NCBI GenBank assembly: GCA_902363555.1
Contig: CABJAM010000001.1
Location: forward strand, 186,001-250,000
DNA: 64,000 bases
Direction: 5' to 3'
Source: Lachnospiraceae bacterium
GTDB lineage: Bacteria; Bacillota; Clostridia; Lachnospirales; Lachnospiraceae
The position numbers and the translations under genes are program-made. Of this stretch, positions 7,243 through 15,258 are shown in pieces. Within the stretch, counting starts at the first letter, position 1, and each line of letters begins with the position of its first letter. The notes beneath the pieces were generated by a model. It searched no databases. It was given only the letters and a program-made list of their open reading frames with translations, and was not told the DNA's origin.

Positions 7243-9729
7243 TTTATATCGGATTTCTGTAAACCGTATCTCCAGCGGCTCCAGTACCGGCGCATACGTC
7301 ATCTGTTCCTTTTCCACCAGCCGCAGTTCCTTGTGATAGCCGGGCACGCAAAGCCCCCGGAGCAGATCTGTATCGTGGGGGTCCAAAGGCACGCCGCCCA
7401 TTTTCACCCAAATATCATAGGCGCTTCCGTAATCCCGGTTGACAAAATACTCCCGGATCTCATAGGTACCGGCGGGCAGACCGGTCAGAGTGATTTCCGG
7501 CTGAAGTTTTCTGGACATATCGAAAGCAGAATAACGGTGGGTTTCTGTAATATCGTAAAGCTCTCCGGCGGCAAAAAGATCGCCGTAGTGGACGTAATTA
7601 TAAGTAATGATCTGATAACTGTCCTTTTTTCTTGTGACAAAGTATCCGTCTCCATTAGCCAGAAGTCCGTCACCCAGCATATTGGCAAAATCATAGGCGT
7701 AAAACACATTTTTGCGCAGTCCGTTCATGGTGTACATACCCAATCCTCCGTGAAATAACGTATCCGGCAGGGCGTTTTCCTCCAACAGGTCCGTCAGGCT
7801 CCAGTAGCCGAAGCTGTCCAGCCGGTCATAGTTTTTCAGCAGATTTTTCATAATATAGCAGGACTTAAAGCAGGTGTCGTTGATCAGGTTCCGATGGGAA
7901 AGGGTAAAGTTCCATTCGGTCAGGTAAAAGGGCAGATGGTCAGCGCTGCATTCGCTTAATATTTTTCGTATACTGCCGATCCACAGGCTGAAATCATCGG
8001 TGCGGCGGGGGAAGGTGGAAGTGGGGGCTGCGCCGGCATAATGCTGGGAATTTGGCAGTATATCCGAATAATAGTGAAGATTGATAAATTCCGGGAAGCA
8101 CTGATTTTTGCGGGTCCAGGCTATAAAATCGCGGATCCACTGATCGTTTCCCAGATTTTCCAAATACAGCAGAGACGGCGTTCCAAAACACAGTCCGGAG
8201 TGCACCTGCTTTACGGAATCAAAGGTGCGCTTATACAGGTGATAAAAGTCGGAAACATTGTCAAAGCCAAACATGGTGACCGGCGTGACCGGTTCGTTCC
8301 AGACGGTAAAAAGCCATGATGTAACTTCATCCTCCCCATAGCGTTCCAGCAGGTGTTTCGTAAAATCTTCAATGAGCATCCCCCATTCATCTAAAGATTT
8401 GGGCGGGCTTGTATTGACTGCGGAAAAAAAGATCTGCTTTCTCCGGTCGCTGGCCAGCTCTCTGGGCATAAAGGAAAACTGTATCATAGGTTTGAGCTTG
8501 ATGGACATGAGAAAATCCAGAGCCATATCGACCAATGTGTAGTGAAAATGCAGCTTCTGGTCCGCTGTCCGGCTGACGACCATCATATCATCGGATAAAA
8601 TCCCGTGAAATTTTATGTAAGTAAAGCCAATGGTTTTCTGCTGGTCGGCCAGCATTTTCTGGATGTCGCGGTTCAGCAGCTCTTTGGCCCGGCCGACGGT
8701 GGTGAAGGTTTTAAAGGTGTGCTTAAGGGTCTGCACAGGATTTCTCACATCGATTGCCTCTACGCTGCATTTATCAATATATTCGGTGGCGGGGGTCGTA
8801 AAGAAGCCGCTGTTGCTGGAAATATATTTGGTCAGCAGATGCAGATAGTTACTCGGTTCAATCTTCAGGTAATTTAAATTAGGGGCAAGGGCTGTGGAAC
8901 CATTGTCATTTTTCTTTTCCCTGCGCCAGGCGCTGGGCAGCATTCCATATTTTTTCTTGAAGGCACGTACAAAAGCGTGGGATTCGGTAAAGCCGTTGCG
9001 TACGGCAATTTCTTCAATGGATGCGTCCGTGTTTTGCAGGTCAAAAACCGCGTGGTCAAGCTTCACAGAGGTGTAGTATTGGGAAAATTTAACCCCCATG
9101 TATTTATCAAAAAAGTTGGACAGATAAGGTACGGACAGGTTTTCGGCCGCCGCCAGGTCACTTAATGTGAAGTTTTCGGCATAGTTTTCTTGTATATAAG
9201 AAACCATCCGTGTCAGCCGGGCCATATACTTTTTCTGGTTTTGCGCGTCAGTCTTATCTGTCGATTGGAAATGGGCGATCAGCTCGGAAATGAGATAGTA
9301 GCTGATGGCATAATTTTTATATTCTGTTCCACGGGCGTTATGGGCGTTTTCACGGATCATTGTGGCAATGGCATAGCGGAGGCTGTTAAATGACGGATCA
9401 TCCGGCCGGGCGGCGCTGTTGCACTGAAAAACCATATTTTCCAGATCATCCCCCAGATTATCAAAACGGGCCAGGTCGATTTGCAGGGCGATCATCACAG
9501 CGCCCTCGGAACGGAGCTCATGGATATCGTTGGAGTTGATCAATATGATATCTTCGCAGCTCAGATCATAGCTTTGTTCATTGATCCGTATATTGACATT
9601 TCCATCAAGAATCATAAGCAGTTCGATGCTCTGGTGCCAGTGTCTGGAAACAAAGCCAATTTTGTGCATGAATATTTTAATGGGGATGTTGGGTGAAAAT
9701 TTTACGATTTCATGGCGTTCCTCTAGCAT
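7228..9729 (-). CDS. AraC-family regulator fused to a GH39-like glycosidase domain
   Basis: An 833-residue protein in three parts. Residues 1-160 are a cupin sensor (SRHWHQSIELLMILDGNV). Residues about 185-285 are an AraC double helix-turn-helix (NFTLSDLAAAENLSVPYLSN; GFTESHAFVRAFKKKYGMLP). The rest is a GH39 (beta-xylosidase-like) TIM barrel plus beta-sandwich. Both GH39 catalytic glutamates are kept: E479 in VWNEP (acid/base) and E605 in LTEWN (nucleophile), 126 residues apart as in known GH39 enzymes. There is no signal peptide, so it acts in the cytoplasm. A GAGGAGG site precedes the ATG. It is divergent from the CUT2 ABC/GH3 operon, which it most likely controls; the barrel may bind or cut the inducer sugar. 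Confidence 0.85.
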   Translation of the reverse strand: MLEERHEIVKFSPNIPIKIFMHKIGFVSRHWHQSIELLMILDGNVNIRINEQSYDLSCEDIILINSNDIHELRSEGAVMIALQIDLARFDNLGDDLENMVFQCNSAARPDDPSFNSLRYAIATMIRENAHNARGTEYKNYAISYYLISELIAHFQSTDKTDAQNQKKYMARLTRMVSYIQENYAENFTLSDLAAAENLSVPYLSNFFDKYMGVKFSQYYTSVKLDHAVFDLQNTDASIEEIAVRNGFTESHAFVRAFKKKYGMLPSAWRREKKNDNGSTALAPNLNYLKIEPSNYLHLLTKYISSNSGFFTTPATEYIDKCSVEAIDVRNPVQTLKHTFKTFTTVGRAKELLNRDIQKMLADQQKTIGFTYIKFHGILSDDMMVVSRTADQKLHFHYTLVDMALDFLMSIKLKPMIQFSFMPRELASDRRKQIFFSAVNTSPPKSLDEWGMLIEDFTKHLLERYGEDEVTSWLFTVWNEPVTPVTMFGFDNVSDFYHLYKRTFDSVKQVHSGLCFGTPSLLYLENLGNDQWIRDFIAWTRKNQCFPEFINLHYYSDILPNSQHYAGAAPTSTFPRRTDDFSLWIGSIRKILSECSADHLPFYLTEWNFTLSHRNLINDTCFKSCYIMKNLLKNYDRLDSFGYWSLTDLLEENALPDTLFHGGLGMYTMNGLRKNVFYAYDFANMLGDGLLANGDGYFVTRKKDSYQIITYNYVHYGDLFAAGELYDITETHRYSAFDMSRKLQPEITLTGLPAGTYEIREYFVNRDYGSAYDIWVKMGGVPLDPHDTDLLRGLCVPGYHKELRLVEKEQMTYAPVLEPLEIRFTEIRYKGREY

Positions 9730-9778
9730 GGGTGTTCCTCCTCTATGGAAATAAAGTTACCACTTTTGTACAATTTCT

Positions 9779-9816
9779 ATTATACATCTGTGCCATTGAA
9801 ATGGAAACCGTTAACG
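9779..9816 (-). promoter_or_regulatory. Probable promoter of the AraC-GH39 gene with an overlapping cre-like site
   Basis: On the minus strand TATAAT (9779-9784) lies about 50 bases before the start codon; the -35 at 17-bp spacing (TTTCCA) is poor, as expected for an activated or weak promoter. Overlapping the -35, GGAAACCGTTAACG (9803-9816) matches the CcpA cre consensus TGNAANCGNTNNCA except at the first and last base. Catabolite control by CcpA or a LacI-type regulator is an inference. Confidence 0.4.
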
Positions 9817-9912
9817 TACATTTTTTAATGTGTAAATTGTAAGTAAAGGGGGATACCCGGTGCCGAAGGTTCTTTTCTTAATTTTTGTACATTTTAAAAT
9901 AAAGTGGTGCCC

Positions 9913-9941
9913 TTGGCGGATCGTGCCATGAAACCTATAAT
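9913..9941 (+). promoter_or_regulatory. Sigma-A type promoter of the CUT2 ABC operon
   Basis: TTGGCG (9913-9918), exactly 17 bases, then TATAAT (9936-9941), about 93 bases before the ABC ATPase start. The region between the divergent genes (9730-10034, 305 bases) holds this, the minus-strand promoter and AT-rich sequence, including a short ACATT/AATGT inverted repeat near 9817-9833; no gene is seen. Confidence 0.6.
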
Positions 9942-10034
9942 AAATACAAGAAGTCCGATAAATGTTTGCAGTGGTTTTGTCGTGTATCCGCACATAAAAT
10001 CACAACAATAGTTTTTTGAAACGAGGTTAATCGA

Positions 10035-11549
10035 ATGAGTCAGGAACAAGAAATACTATTTGAGGCAAAGCATATGCACAAAGCTTTTGGTCCGACCATA
10101 GCGCTGAAAGATGTGGATTTTACCGTGCGAAGGGGAGAAATCCGCGGCCTGATCGGGGAAAACGGCTCTGGAAAGTCCACGATCATGTCCATTGCTTCGG
10201 GAATGCAGCCGGCCACCAGCGGCGAAATGTTTTATAAAGGCGAAGCATGGAGCCCGTCCACTATGGTGGAGGCTCAGGACGCGGGTATTTCCATGATCTT
10301 GCAGGAGGCCAACACGATTCCCGGCGTCAGTGTGGCGGAGAATATCTTTGCCGGCCACGAGTCGGAATTTTCCAAATGCGGCATCATCAACATGCGGAAA
10401 ATGTACAGGGCTGCCGATGCGGTGCTGGAGAAGTTTGGCATCAGCCATATCAAGGCTAAAAATCCTATAGATATGTATACTTTTGAGGACCGGAAGCTTA
10501 TCGAGATCGCACGGTGTGTGACGGATGACACACAGATCCTTGTGGTGGATGAAACGACGACGGCGCTGTCTCTGGAGGGCCGCGAAATCCTTTATAAGCT
10601 GATCCACCGTATGGCGGAAAAGGAGAATAAAGCGGTGGTTTTCATATCCCACGATATGGATGAGATTTTGGAGCAGTGCTCCGACCTGACCGTGCTGCGT
10701 GACGGCGATATTGTAGGGATTTTAAGCCGGAAGGAAATGGACGCGGACGATGCGGTGGCAAAAATCCGCTACCTGATGGTAGGCCGGGAAATCGGTGAAA
10801 AGTATTACCGGGAGGATTATGATTTTAGCTGCCGCGATGAGGTGGCGCTGGAATTTGACCATGTCTCCTTCGGGAAAATCCAGGATTTTTCTTTAAAGGT
10901 TCACAGCGGTGAGATCGTGGGTATCGGCGGTTTATCCGGCTGCGGGATGCATGAGATCGGCCGTGCGGGCTACGGTCTGGAAAAGCTTCAGGGCGGACAG
11001 GTGCTGCGAAATGGAAAGCCGGTGACCACGCCCCTGGCTGCTATCGAGAGCGGCATCGGTTACATATCTAAAAATCGCGACAGTGAGGCGCTCATCCTTG
11101 AGGGCGCGATCCAGGATAATATCGTGCTGCCGTCGCTGACAGCGCTGGAGCGCCATGGCTTTATAAAGCCTTCGGACGAGCGGAGGATGTCGGAACATGA
11201 GATCAAAGCCTTCCGGATCAAGTGTAACAGCGGAAAGCAGTGGGTCAATACATTGTCCGGCGGCAATAAGCAGAAGGTGTCCTTTGCCAAATGGACGGCC
11301 AAGGGATCGGAGGTCATTATCATGGACTGCCCCACCCGCGGCGTGGATATCGGAGTGAAGCAGGCGATGTACAGCCTGATCGAGCAGATGAAAAAGGACG
11401 GCAAGGCCATTATTATGATTTCCGAGGAGCTTTCGGAGCTGATCGGTATGGCGGACCGGCTGCTGATTATGAAAGATTTTGAAGTGAAAAAAGAATTTCT
11501 GCGTTCACCGGATATCCGGCAGACCGACATTATTGAGTATATGATTTAG
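10035..11549 (+). CDS. Sugar ABC transporter ATPase, RbsA/MglA/XylG type (CUT2)
   Basis: A 504-residue tandem ATPase that powers import of a monosaccharide or small glycoside. NBD1 has an intact Walker A (GENGSGKSTI, about residues 39-48) and Walker B (ILVVDETTTAL), but its signature is degenerate (YTFEDRKLIEIAR in place of LSxxQQQ). NBD2 has a degenerate Walker A (GIGGLSGCGMHEI) and an intact signature (TLSGGNKQKVSFAKW). So only the composite site made of NBD1 Walker A and NBD2 signature is complete. It is the first gene of the operon, followed after 12 bases by a permease. Confidence 0.92.
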   Translation: MSQEQEILFEAKHMHKAFGPTIALKDVDFTVRRGEIRGLIGENGSGKSTIMSIASGMQPATSGEMFYKGEAWSPSTMVEAQDAGISMILQEANTIPGVSVAENIFAGHESEFSKCGIINMRKMYRAADAVLEKFGISHIKAKNPIDMYTFEDRKLIEIARCVTDDTQILVVDETTTALSLEGREILYKLIHRMAEKENKAVVFISHDMDEILEQCSDLTVLRDGDIVGILSRKEMDADDAVAKIRYLMVGREIGEKYYREDYDFSCRDEVALEFDHVSFGKIQDFSLKVHSGEIVGIGGLSGCGMHEIGRAGYGLEKLQGGQVLRNGKPVTTPLAAIESGIGYISKNRDSEALILEGAIQDNIVLPSLTALERHGFIKPSDERRMSEHEIKAFRIKCNSGKQWVNTLSGGNKQKVSFAKWTAKGSEVIIMDCPTRGVDIGVKQAMYSLIEQMKKDGKAIIMISEELSELIGMADRLLIMKDFEVKKEFLRSPDIRQTDIIEYMI

Positions 11550-11561
11550 GAGGAAATGACC

Positions 11562-12542
11562 ATGAGTGAAATAAGTAAAGCGAAATCCGGCGGCTGGTTT
11601 AAGGCCCATATGATGGACCTGGCGGCTTACGGCGGTTTGCTGGTATGTATTCTCATTTTTACCATAGTGCCTCCATTTTTCGGTGAAAATATGTGGTCGG
11701 CCGCAAAGCTGTCCACGCTGATGTCCGATGTGATCGTCACTGCGCTGCTGGCGGTGGGCGCTGTGTTCGTCTATGCTCTTGGAAATATGGATATCAGTAT
11801 TGGCGGACAGGTAGGATTGTATGCGACCCTGATGGTCGTGCTGGGCAATAAGACCGGGAGCCTGCTTCCTGGGATTCTCTTATCGGTAGTTATTGCTCTG
11901 ATCATTGGTGTGATCAACGGGGCGACCGGCGAGCTTCTCCATATTTACCCGATCATCCCATCCCTTGTCTTTATGATGATCTTAAATGGCGTCAAGACGA
12001 TCACATATACAAAGCTGGGGTCCAGAAATATCAGTCTGAGCAGTGTAGACTACCGTATTTTCAAAAATCCGTGGGTCATGGTGGCGGTGCTCGTCATCGA
12101 GGTGGCCGTGGTGGCGCTGCTGTTTAATTATACGAAGCTTGGAAAAAATGTGAAGGCGATCGGGGCCAATGCCCAGGCTGCCCGTCAGAGCGGTATTAAT
12201 CTGCTGCTGTACAAGGTTTTTCCTTATCTGGTCATGGGCGTCTGCGTTGTGATCGCCGCTGTGTTCCAGATGGGCTATACCGGTTCCGCGTCGGATTCCA
12301 CGGGCACCGGTTTTGAGATGAACGTCATGGTGGCGCTGATTCTGGGCGGAATGCCGCTGGCTGGCGGAATGCGCTCCAAGGTGTCCAAGGCAGTCATCGG
12401 TGCGTTTACATTTTCACTGCTGGCGGTGGGGCTGCCGCTCATCGGAGTGCCCAGCAATATGATCTTTTTTGTGAAGGCTGTGATCTTTATTGTTGTGGTG
12501 CTGATCACGTGCCGCAAAAAGACCGGAACGCTGCCGCGATAG
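11562..12542 (+). CDS. CUT2 sugar ABC transporter permease 1 (RbsC-like)
   Basis: A 326-residue integral membrane protein with about eight to ten hydrophobic helices. The start at 11562 is preferred to the ATG at 11556 because it lies 8 bases after GGAGG. The BPD_transp_2 family signature is visible in GNMDISIGGQVGLYATLMV and in KAIGANAQAARQSGI, the cytoplasmic loop that contacts the ATPase. It forms a heterodimer with the second permease at 14237. It is separated from the binding-protein gene by a 240-base structured gap. Confidence 0.9.
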   Translation: MSEISKAKSGGWFKAHMMDLAAYGGLLVCILIFTIVPPFFGENMWSAAKLSTLMSDVIVTALLAVGAVFVYALGNMDISIGGQVGLYATLMVVLGNKTGSLLPGILLSVVIALIIGVINGATGELLHIYPIIPSLVFMMILNGVKTITYTKLGSRNISLSSVDYRIFKNPWVMVAVLVIEVAVVALLFNYTKLGKNVKAIGANAQAARQSGINLLLYKVFPYLVMGVCVVIAAVFQMGYTGSASDSTGTGFEMNVMVALILGGMPLAGGMRSKVSKAVIGAFTFSLLAVGLPLIGVPSNMIFFVKAVIFIVVVLITCRKKTGTLPR

Positions 12543-12682
12543 TGTGGTGCTGATGCCAAAGTCAGCAGGAACAAAGTCGCATTGTGCTGAAATGATGCTG
12601 TGATGATGCGGCGGGAAATGGATGTGCATTACTGTTTTGCGGAACCTACATATGTGGGGCGGCAAAGCAGATCATATATGCA

Positions 12683-12739
12683 GCCCGGGATACCGGGCAG
12701 ATAAAGTAATGTAACAGTTCGGTTCCTATGAACTGCTAC
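12683..12739. repeat. Tandem intergenic hairpins: GC-rich stem plus GTAAC-family hairpin (copy 1)
   Basis: GCCCGG-GATA-CCGGGC (12683-12698) is a perfect 6-bp stem. It is followed by GTAACAGTTC, a 9-base loop and GAACTGCTAC (12711-12739), a 10-bp stem with one mismatch. The second hairpin belongs to a family with copies near 22056, 34224, 57578 and 61834. Placed just upstream of the binding-protein gene, the hairpins could protect or process mRNA so that the binding protein outnumbers the permeases. Confidence 0.6.
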
Positions 12740-12782
12740 AAAAAGGAATCACATAAACAGATATAAAAAGGAGGATTTTAGA

Positions 12783-14111
12783 ATGAAGAAAAATATTTTG
12801 AAGCGACTGATGGCTTTAGGCCTTTCGGCAGCGATGATCATGGGCTGTTTAACGGCCTGCGGCGGTTCCGGAAATTCCGGCCAGACGACCGGGGGAAATG
12901 GGGCCACTCAGGCGCCCGAGACAAATGCGGCCCAGCCGACGACCACCAGTGATGCGCAGACAGATGCAAAGGATGACGCCGACACGACGTCCGCTGCTGA
13001 CGAAGGAAATGGCGACGCTGCCGCAGCCGGCGGCACGATCATGTGGCTGTCCAATCTGACTTCCGGCCCTCAGTATGATGCAAATATGGCGTATGCTCAG
13101 ATGATCTGTACCGAGCTTGGCTATAACTGGAAGGTTGTATATGGTGATGGTTTTAATGATCCGGCAGGTAATCTCAGCGCTGTAAAAAATGCCATGACCA
13201 ATGATGTGGTTGCTGTGATCGCCAGCCAGGATGGCGGAATCCAGAATATCATGGAGGAATATCCGGATCTGTATGTATGCGGTTATAACAGCGATATGGC
13301 TTCTGTATACGATGAGGGCGGCGCCAGTGCAGCCTGTGCGACCAATGAAAAGTTCCTCGGTACGATTGTAGACGGCTATGCTGACGGTACTTTTTCCGGC
13401 CAGGATTATGCAAAAGCAGTCATTGACGGCGGTTATAAAAAAGTGGCAACCGTTATTTTCCCGCCGTATGCTTATCCGATGCTGACCGTAGCTGACCAGA
13501 CATTCCGTGCGGAAATTGAAAAGTATAATGAAACCGCTGCCGATGGTGATAAGATTGAAATTGTCGGCGAAGCTAAGGTTCTTGAATTTGCACCGCTGGA
13601 TGAGTCCTGGTTTATGGAGGATGGCAACAGCGATCTGGATGCCATTGTGGCTATGTGCGCAGGAATTACTTTTGTATACCCCACGATGAAATCAGCTATG
13701 GGTAACGGACTTTGTGCCGAAGGAACAAAGCTGATCACTGGCGGTTTTGAGAATACGGATGATATCGTTGCGGATATCGGCGGCGAAGGCGTGATTCAGC
13801 ATATTAATATCTCACCAATGGAAAACATCGCATGGCCGATCGTTATGATTGATAACGCTCTTCAGGGCAAGATGTACGCAGATTACACGGCTTCCGAGCA
13901 GGTTGACAGCTCCCGCTTTGTGATCGACAGTAAGGAAGATATCGATAATGTTATGACTAAAACAACGCTCGGTGATTACGATCCGGCAAAAGCCATGCTG
14001 ACCATGGACGATTTAAAGACCGTTCTGACCCGGTTTACGCCGGATGCGACCTATGCTCAGTTAAATGAACTGTTCCACAGCGATAAGTTATCTGTAGATT
14101 CTTTAAAATAA
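12783..14111 (+). CDS. CUT2-type substrate-binding lipoprotein
   Basis: A 442-residue lipoprotein. The signal peptide ends in a lipobox CLTACGGSG (lipidated Cys about residue 26). A low-complexity Thr/Ala/Asp linker (to about residue 80) tethers the periplasmic-binding-protein domain, whose start is TIMWLSNLTSGPQYDANMAY. The domain layout is that of sugar-binding type 1 proteins captured by RbsA/RbsC-type importers. It is preceded by AAAGGAGG. Its position between two permeases, flanked by hairpins on both sides (12683-12739 and 14121-14150), suggests it is the most highly expressed product of the operon. The ligand is unknown. Confidence 0.88.
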   Translation: MKKNILKRLMALGLSAAMIMGCLTACGGSGNSGQTTGGNGATQAPETNAAQPTTTSDAQTDAKDDADTTSAADEGNGDAAAAGGTIMWLSNLTSGPQYDANMAYAQMICTELGYNWKVVYGDGFNDPAGNLSAVKNAMTNDVVAVIASQDGGIQNIMEEYPDLYVCGYNSDMASVYDEGGASAACATNEKFLGTIVDGYADGTFSGQDYAKAVIDGGYKKVATVIFPPYAYPMLTVADQTFRAEIEKYNETAADGDKIEIVGEAKVLEFAPLDESWFMEDGNSDLDAIVAMCAGITFVYPTMKSAMGNGLCAEGTKLITGGFENTDDIVADIGGEGVIQHINISPMENIAWPIVMIDNALQGKMYADYTASEQVDSSRFVIDSKEDIDNVMTKTTLGDYDPAKAMLTMDDLKTVLTRFTPDATYAQLNELFHSDKLSVDSLK

Positions 14112-14120
14112 ACGACCTGA

Positions 14121-14150
14121 CGGGCTGGCGGGGTCACAGCCGCCTTCCCG
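14121..14150 (+). other. Intergenic stem-loop after the binding-protein gene
   Basis: CGGG-ct-GGCGG pairs with CCGCC-tt-CCCG around an 8-base loop. No T-run follows, so it is more likely a 3' mRNA-stabilising or processing structure than a terminator. Confidence 0.4.
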
Positions 14151-14236
14151 ATTCCGTAAAGGCCGGTATGGAGCAGGTTTTGTTTTGGCCTTTGCGGCCC
14201 CTGTAATGAAGGAATAATTAATGAAGGGATGATACT

Positions 14237-15226
14237 ATGAAAATTGTAAAACGTATTGTGGGCGCCCTGATGCTGCCGGCGGCCATGTATCTGATTATGA
14301 TGATTGCCTGTTATGCCAATGGCAAGACCTTTTTTGGAACCTGGGTAATGTGGCGGACACTGATCCCGGATATTGCCGTGGCCGTAACCTGCGCCATGGG
14401 TATCGGCCTTCAGTTTAAAAACGGCCGTTTCGATTTCTCCGGCGGAGCCATGATGCTGCTGGCGACGATTATTGCCGGAAATATCGCTCTGAAAAACGGC
14501 AGCAATGTATGGCTGTTTGCCGGGCTCTGCATCGTGATCTGTGTGGCTTTAAGTCTGGTGACCGCCGCGCTGTATGTGTTCGGGCGGCTGCCGATCGTCA
14601 TTGCCACCATTGGCATGGCCCTGCTGTATGAATCAATCACCTGCCTGATTTTCGGCGGCTCGGGCGTAAACCTTGTGGCCAATGTGGCGATCAAGAAGCT
14701 GTCCGCCTATCCTCTGGCGCTCCTGCCCCTGATTGGTGCGGTGCTCGTCTATGTGGTTTACAGCTACTTTACAGTGACCGGCAAGCAATCCCGGCTGCTG
14801 GCCAATAACCAGTCGGCCTCGGTGAATATCGGTATCCGGGAAGGTAAAAATGTATTTATATCCTACATATTCAGCGGCGTGATTTTTGGCTTTGCCACGA
14901 TGATCTATGCGTCCACCGGATTGATGAAGGCCTCCTTTACATCGCTGTCCACCGTAGGCTCGCTGTTTTCCAATATCCTTCCGGTTTTTATCGGATTGAT
15001 GCTGGCGCAGTTTTGCGGGGATGCCATTGGAACCATTTTAGGCGCGGTGACACTGTGCCTGATGTCCTTCGGCCTGGAAGTTATCTTTTCGGCGGAAATG
15101 GGCTCGGCCATATCCACAGTCATTACCGGTGTGTTTATTCTGGTTATTAATGTGGTATCCGCTCAAGGCTCCGGCTGGATCGCCGCGTTAAAAAAAGCTT
15201 TTGGCAAAAAACGGGCGGCGGCATGA
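14237..15226 (+). CDS. CUT2 sugar ABC transporter permease 2 (RbsC-like)
   Basis: A 329-residue polytopic membrane protein of the BPD_transp_2 family. Visible family traits are FKNGRFDFSGGAMMLLATII, the VIATIGMALLYES segment and the cytoplasmic NQSASVNIGIREGKN loop. It ends in a basic tail (KKAFGKKRAAA). Paired with the permease at 11562 it would form the translocation pore. Having two different RbsC-like permeases rather than one homodimeric gene is typical of a subgroup of Clostridial CUT2 systems. Its stop overlaps an ATG at 15223, but the following gene more likely starts at 15259. Confidence 0.9.
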   Translation: MKIVKRIVGALMLPAAMYLIMMIACYANGKTFFGTWVMWRTLIPDIAVAVTCAMGIGLQFKNGRFDFSGGAMMLLATIIAGNIALKNGSNVWLFAGLCIVICVALSLVTAALYVFGRLPIVIATIGMALLYESITCLIFGGSGVNLVANVAIKKLSAYPLALLPLIGAVLVYVVYSYFTVTGKQSRLLANNQSASVNIGIREGKNVFISYIFSGVIFGFATMIYASTGLMKASFTSLSTVGSLFSNILPVFIGLMLAQFCGDAIGTILGAVTLCLMSFGLEVIFSAEMGSAISTVITGVFILVINVVSAQGSGWIAALKKAFGKKRAAA

Positions 15227-15258
15227 AACACCGAAAATATATTAATGGAGGTTTTACA

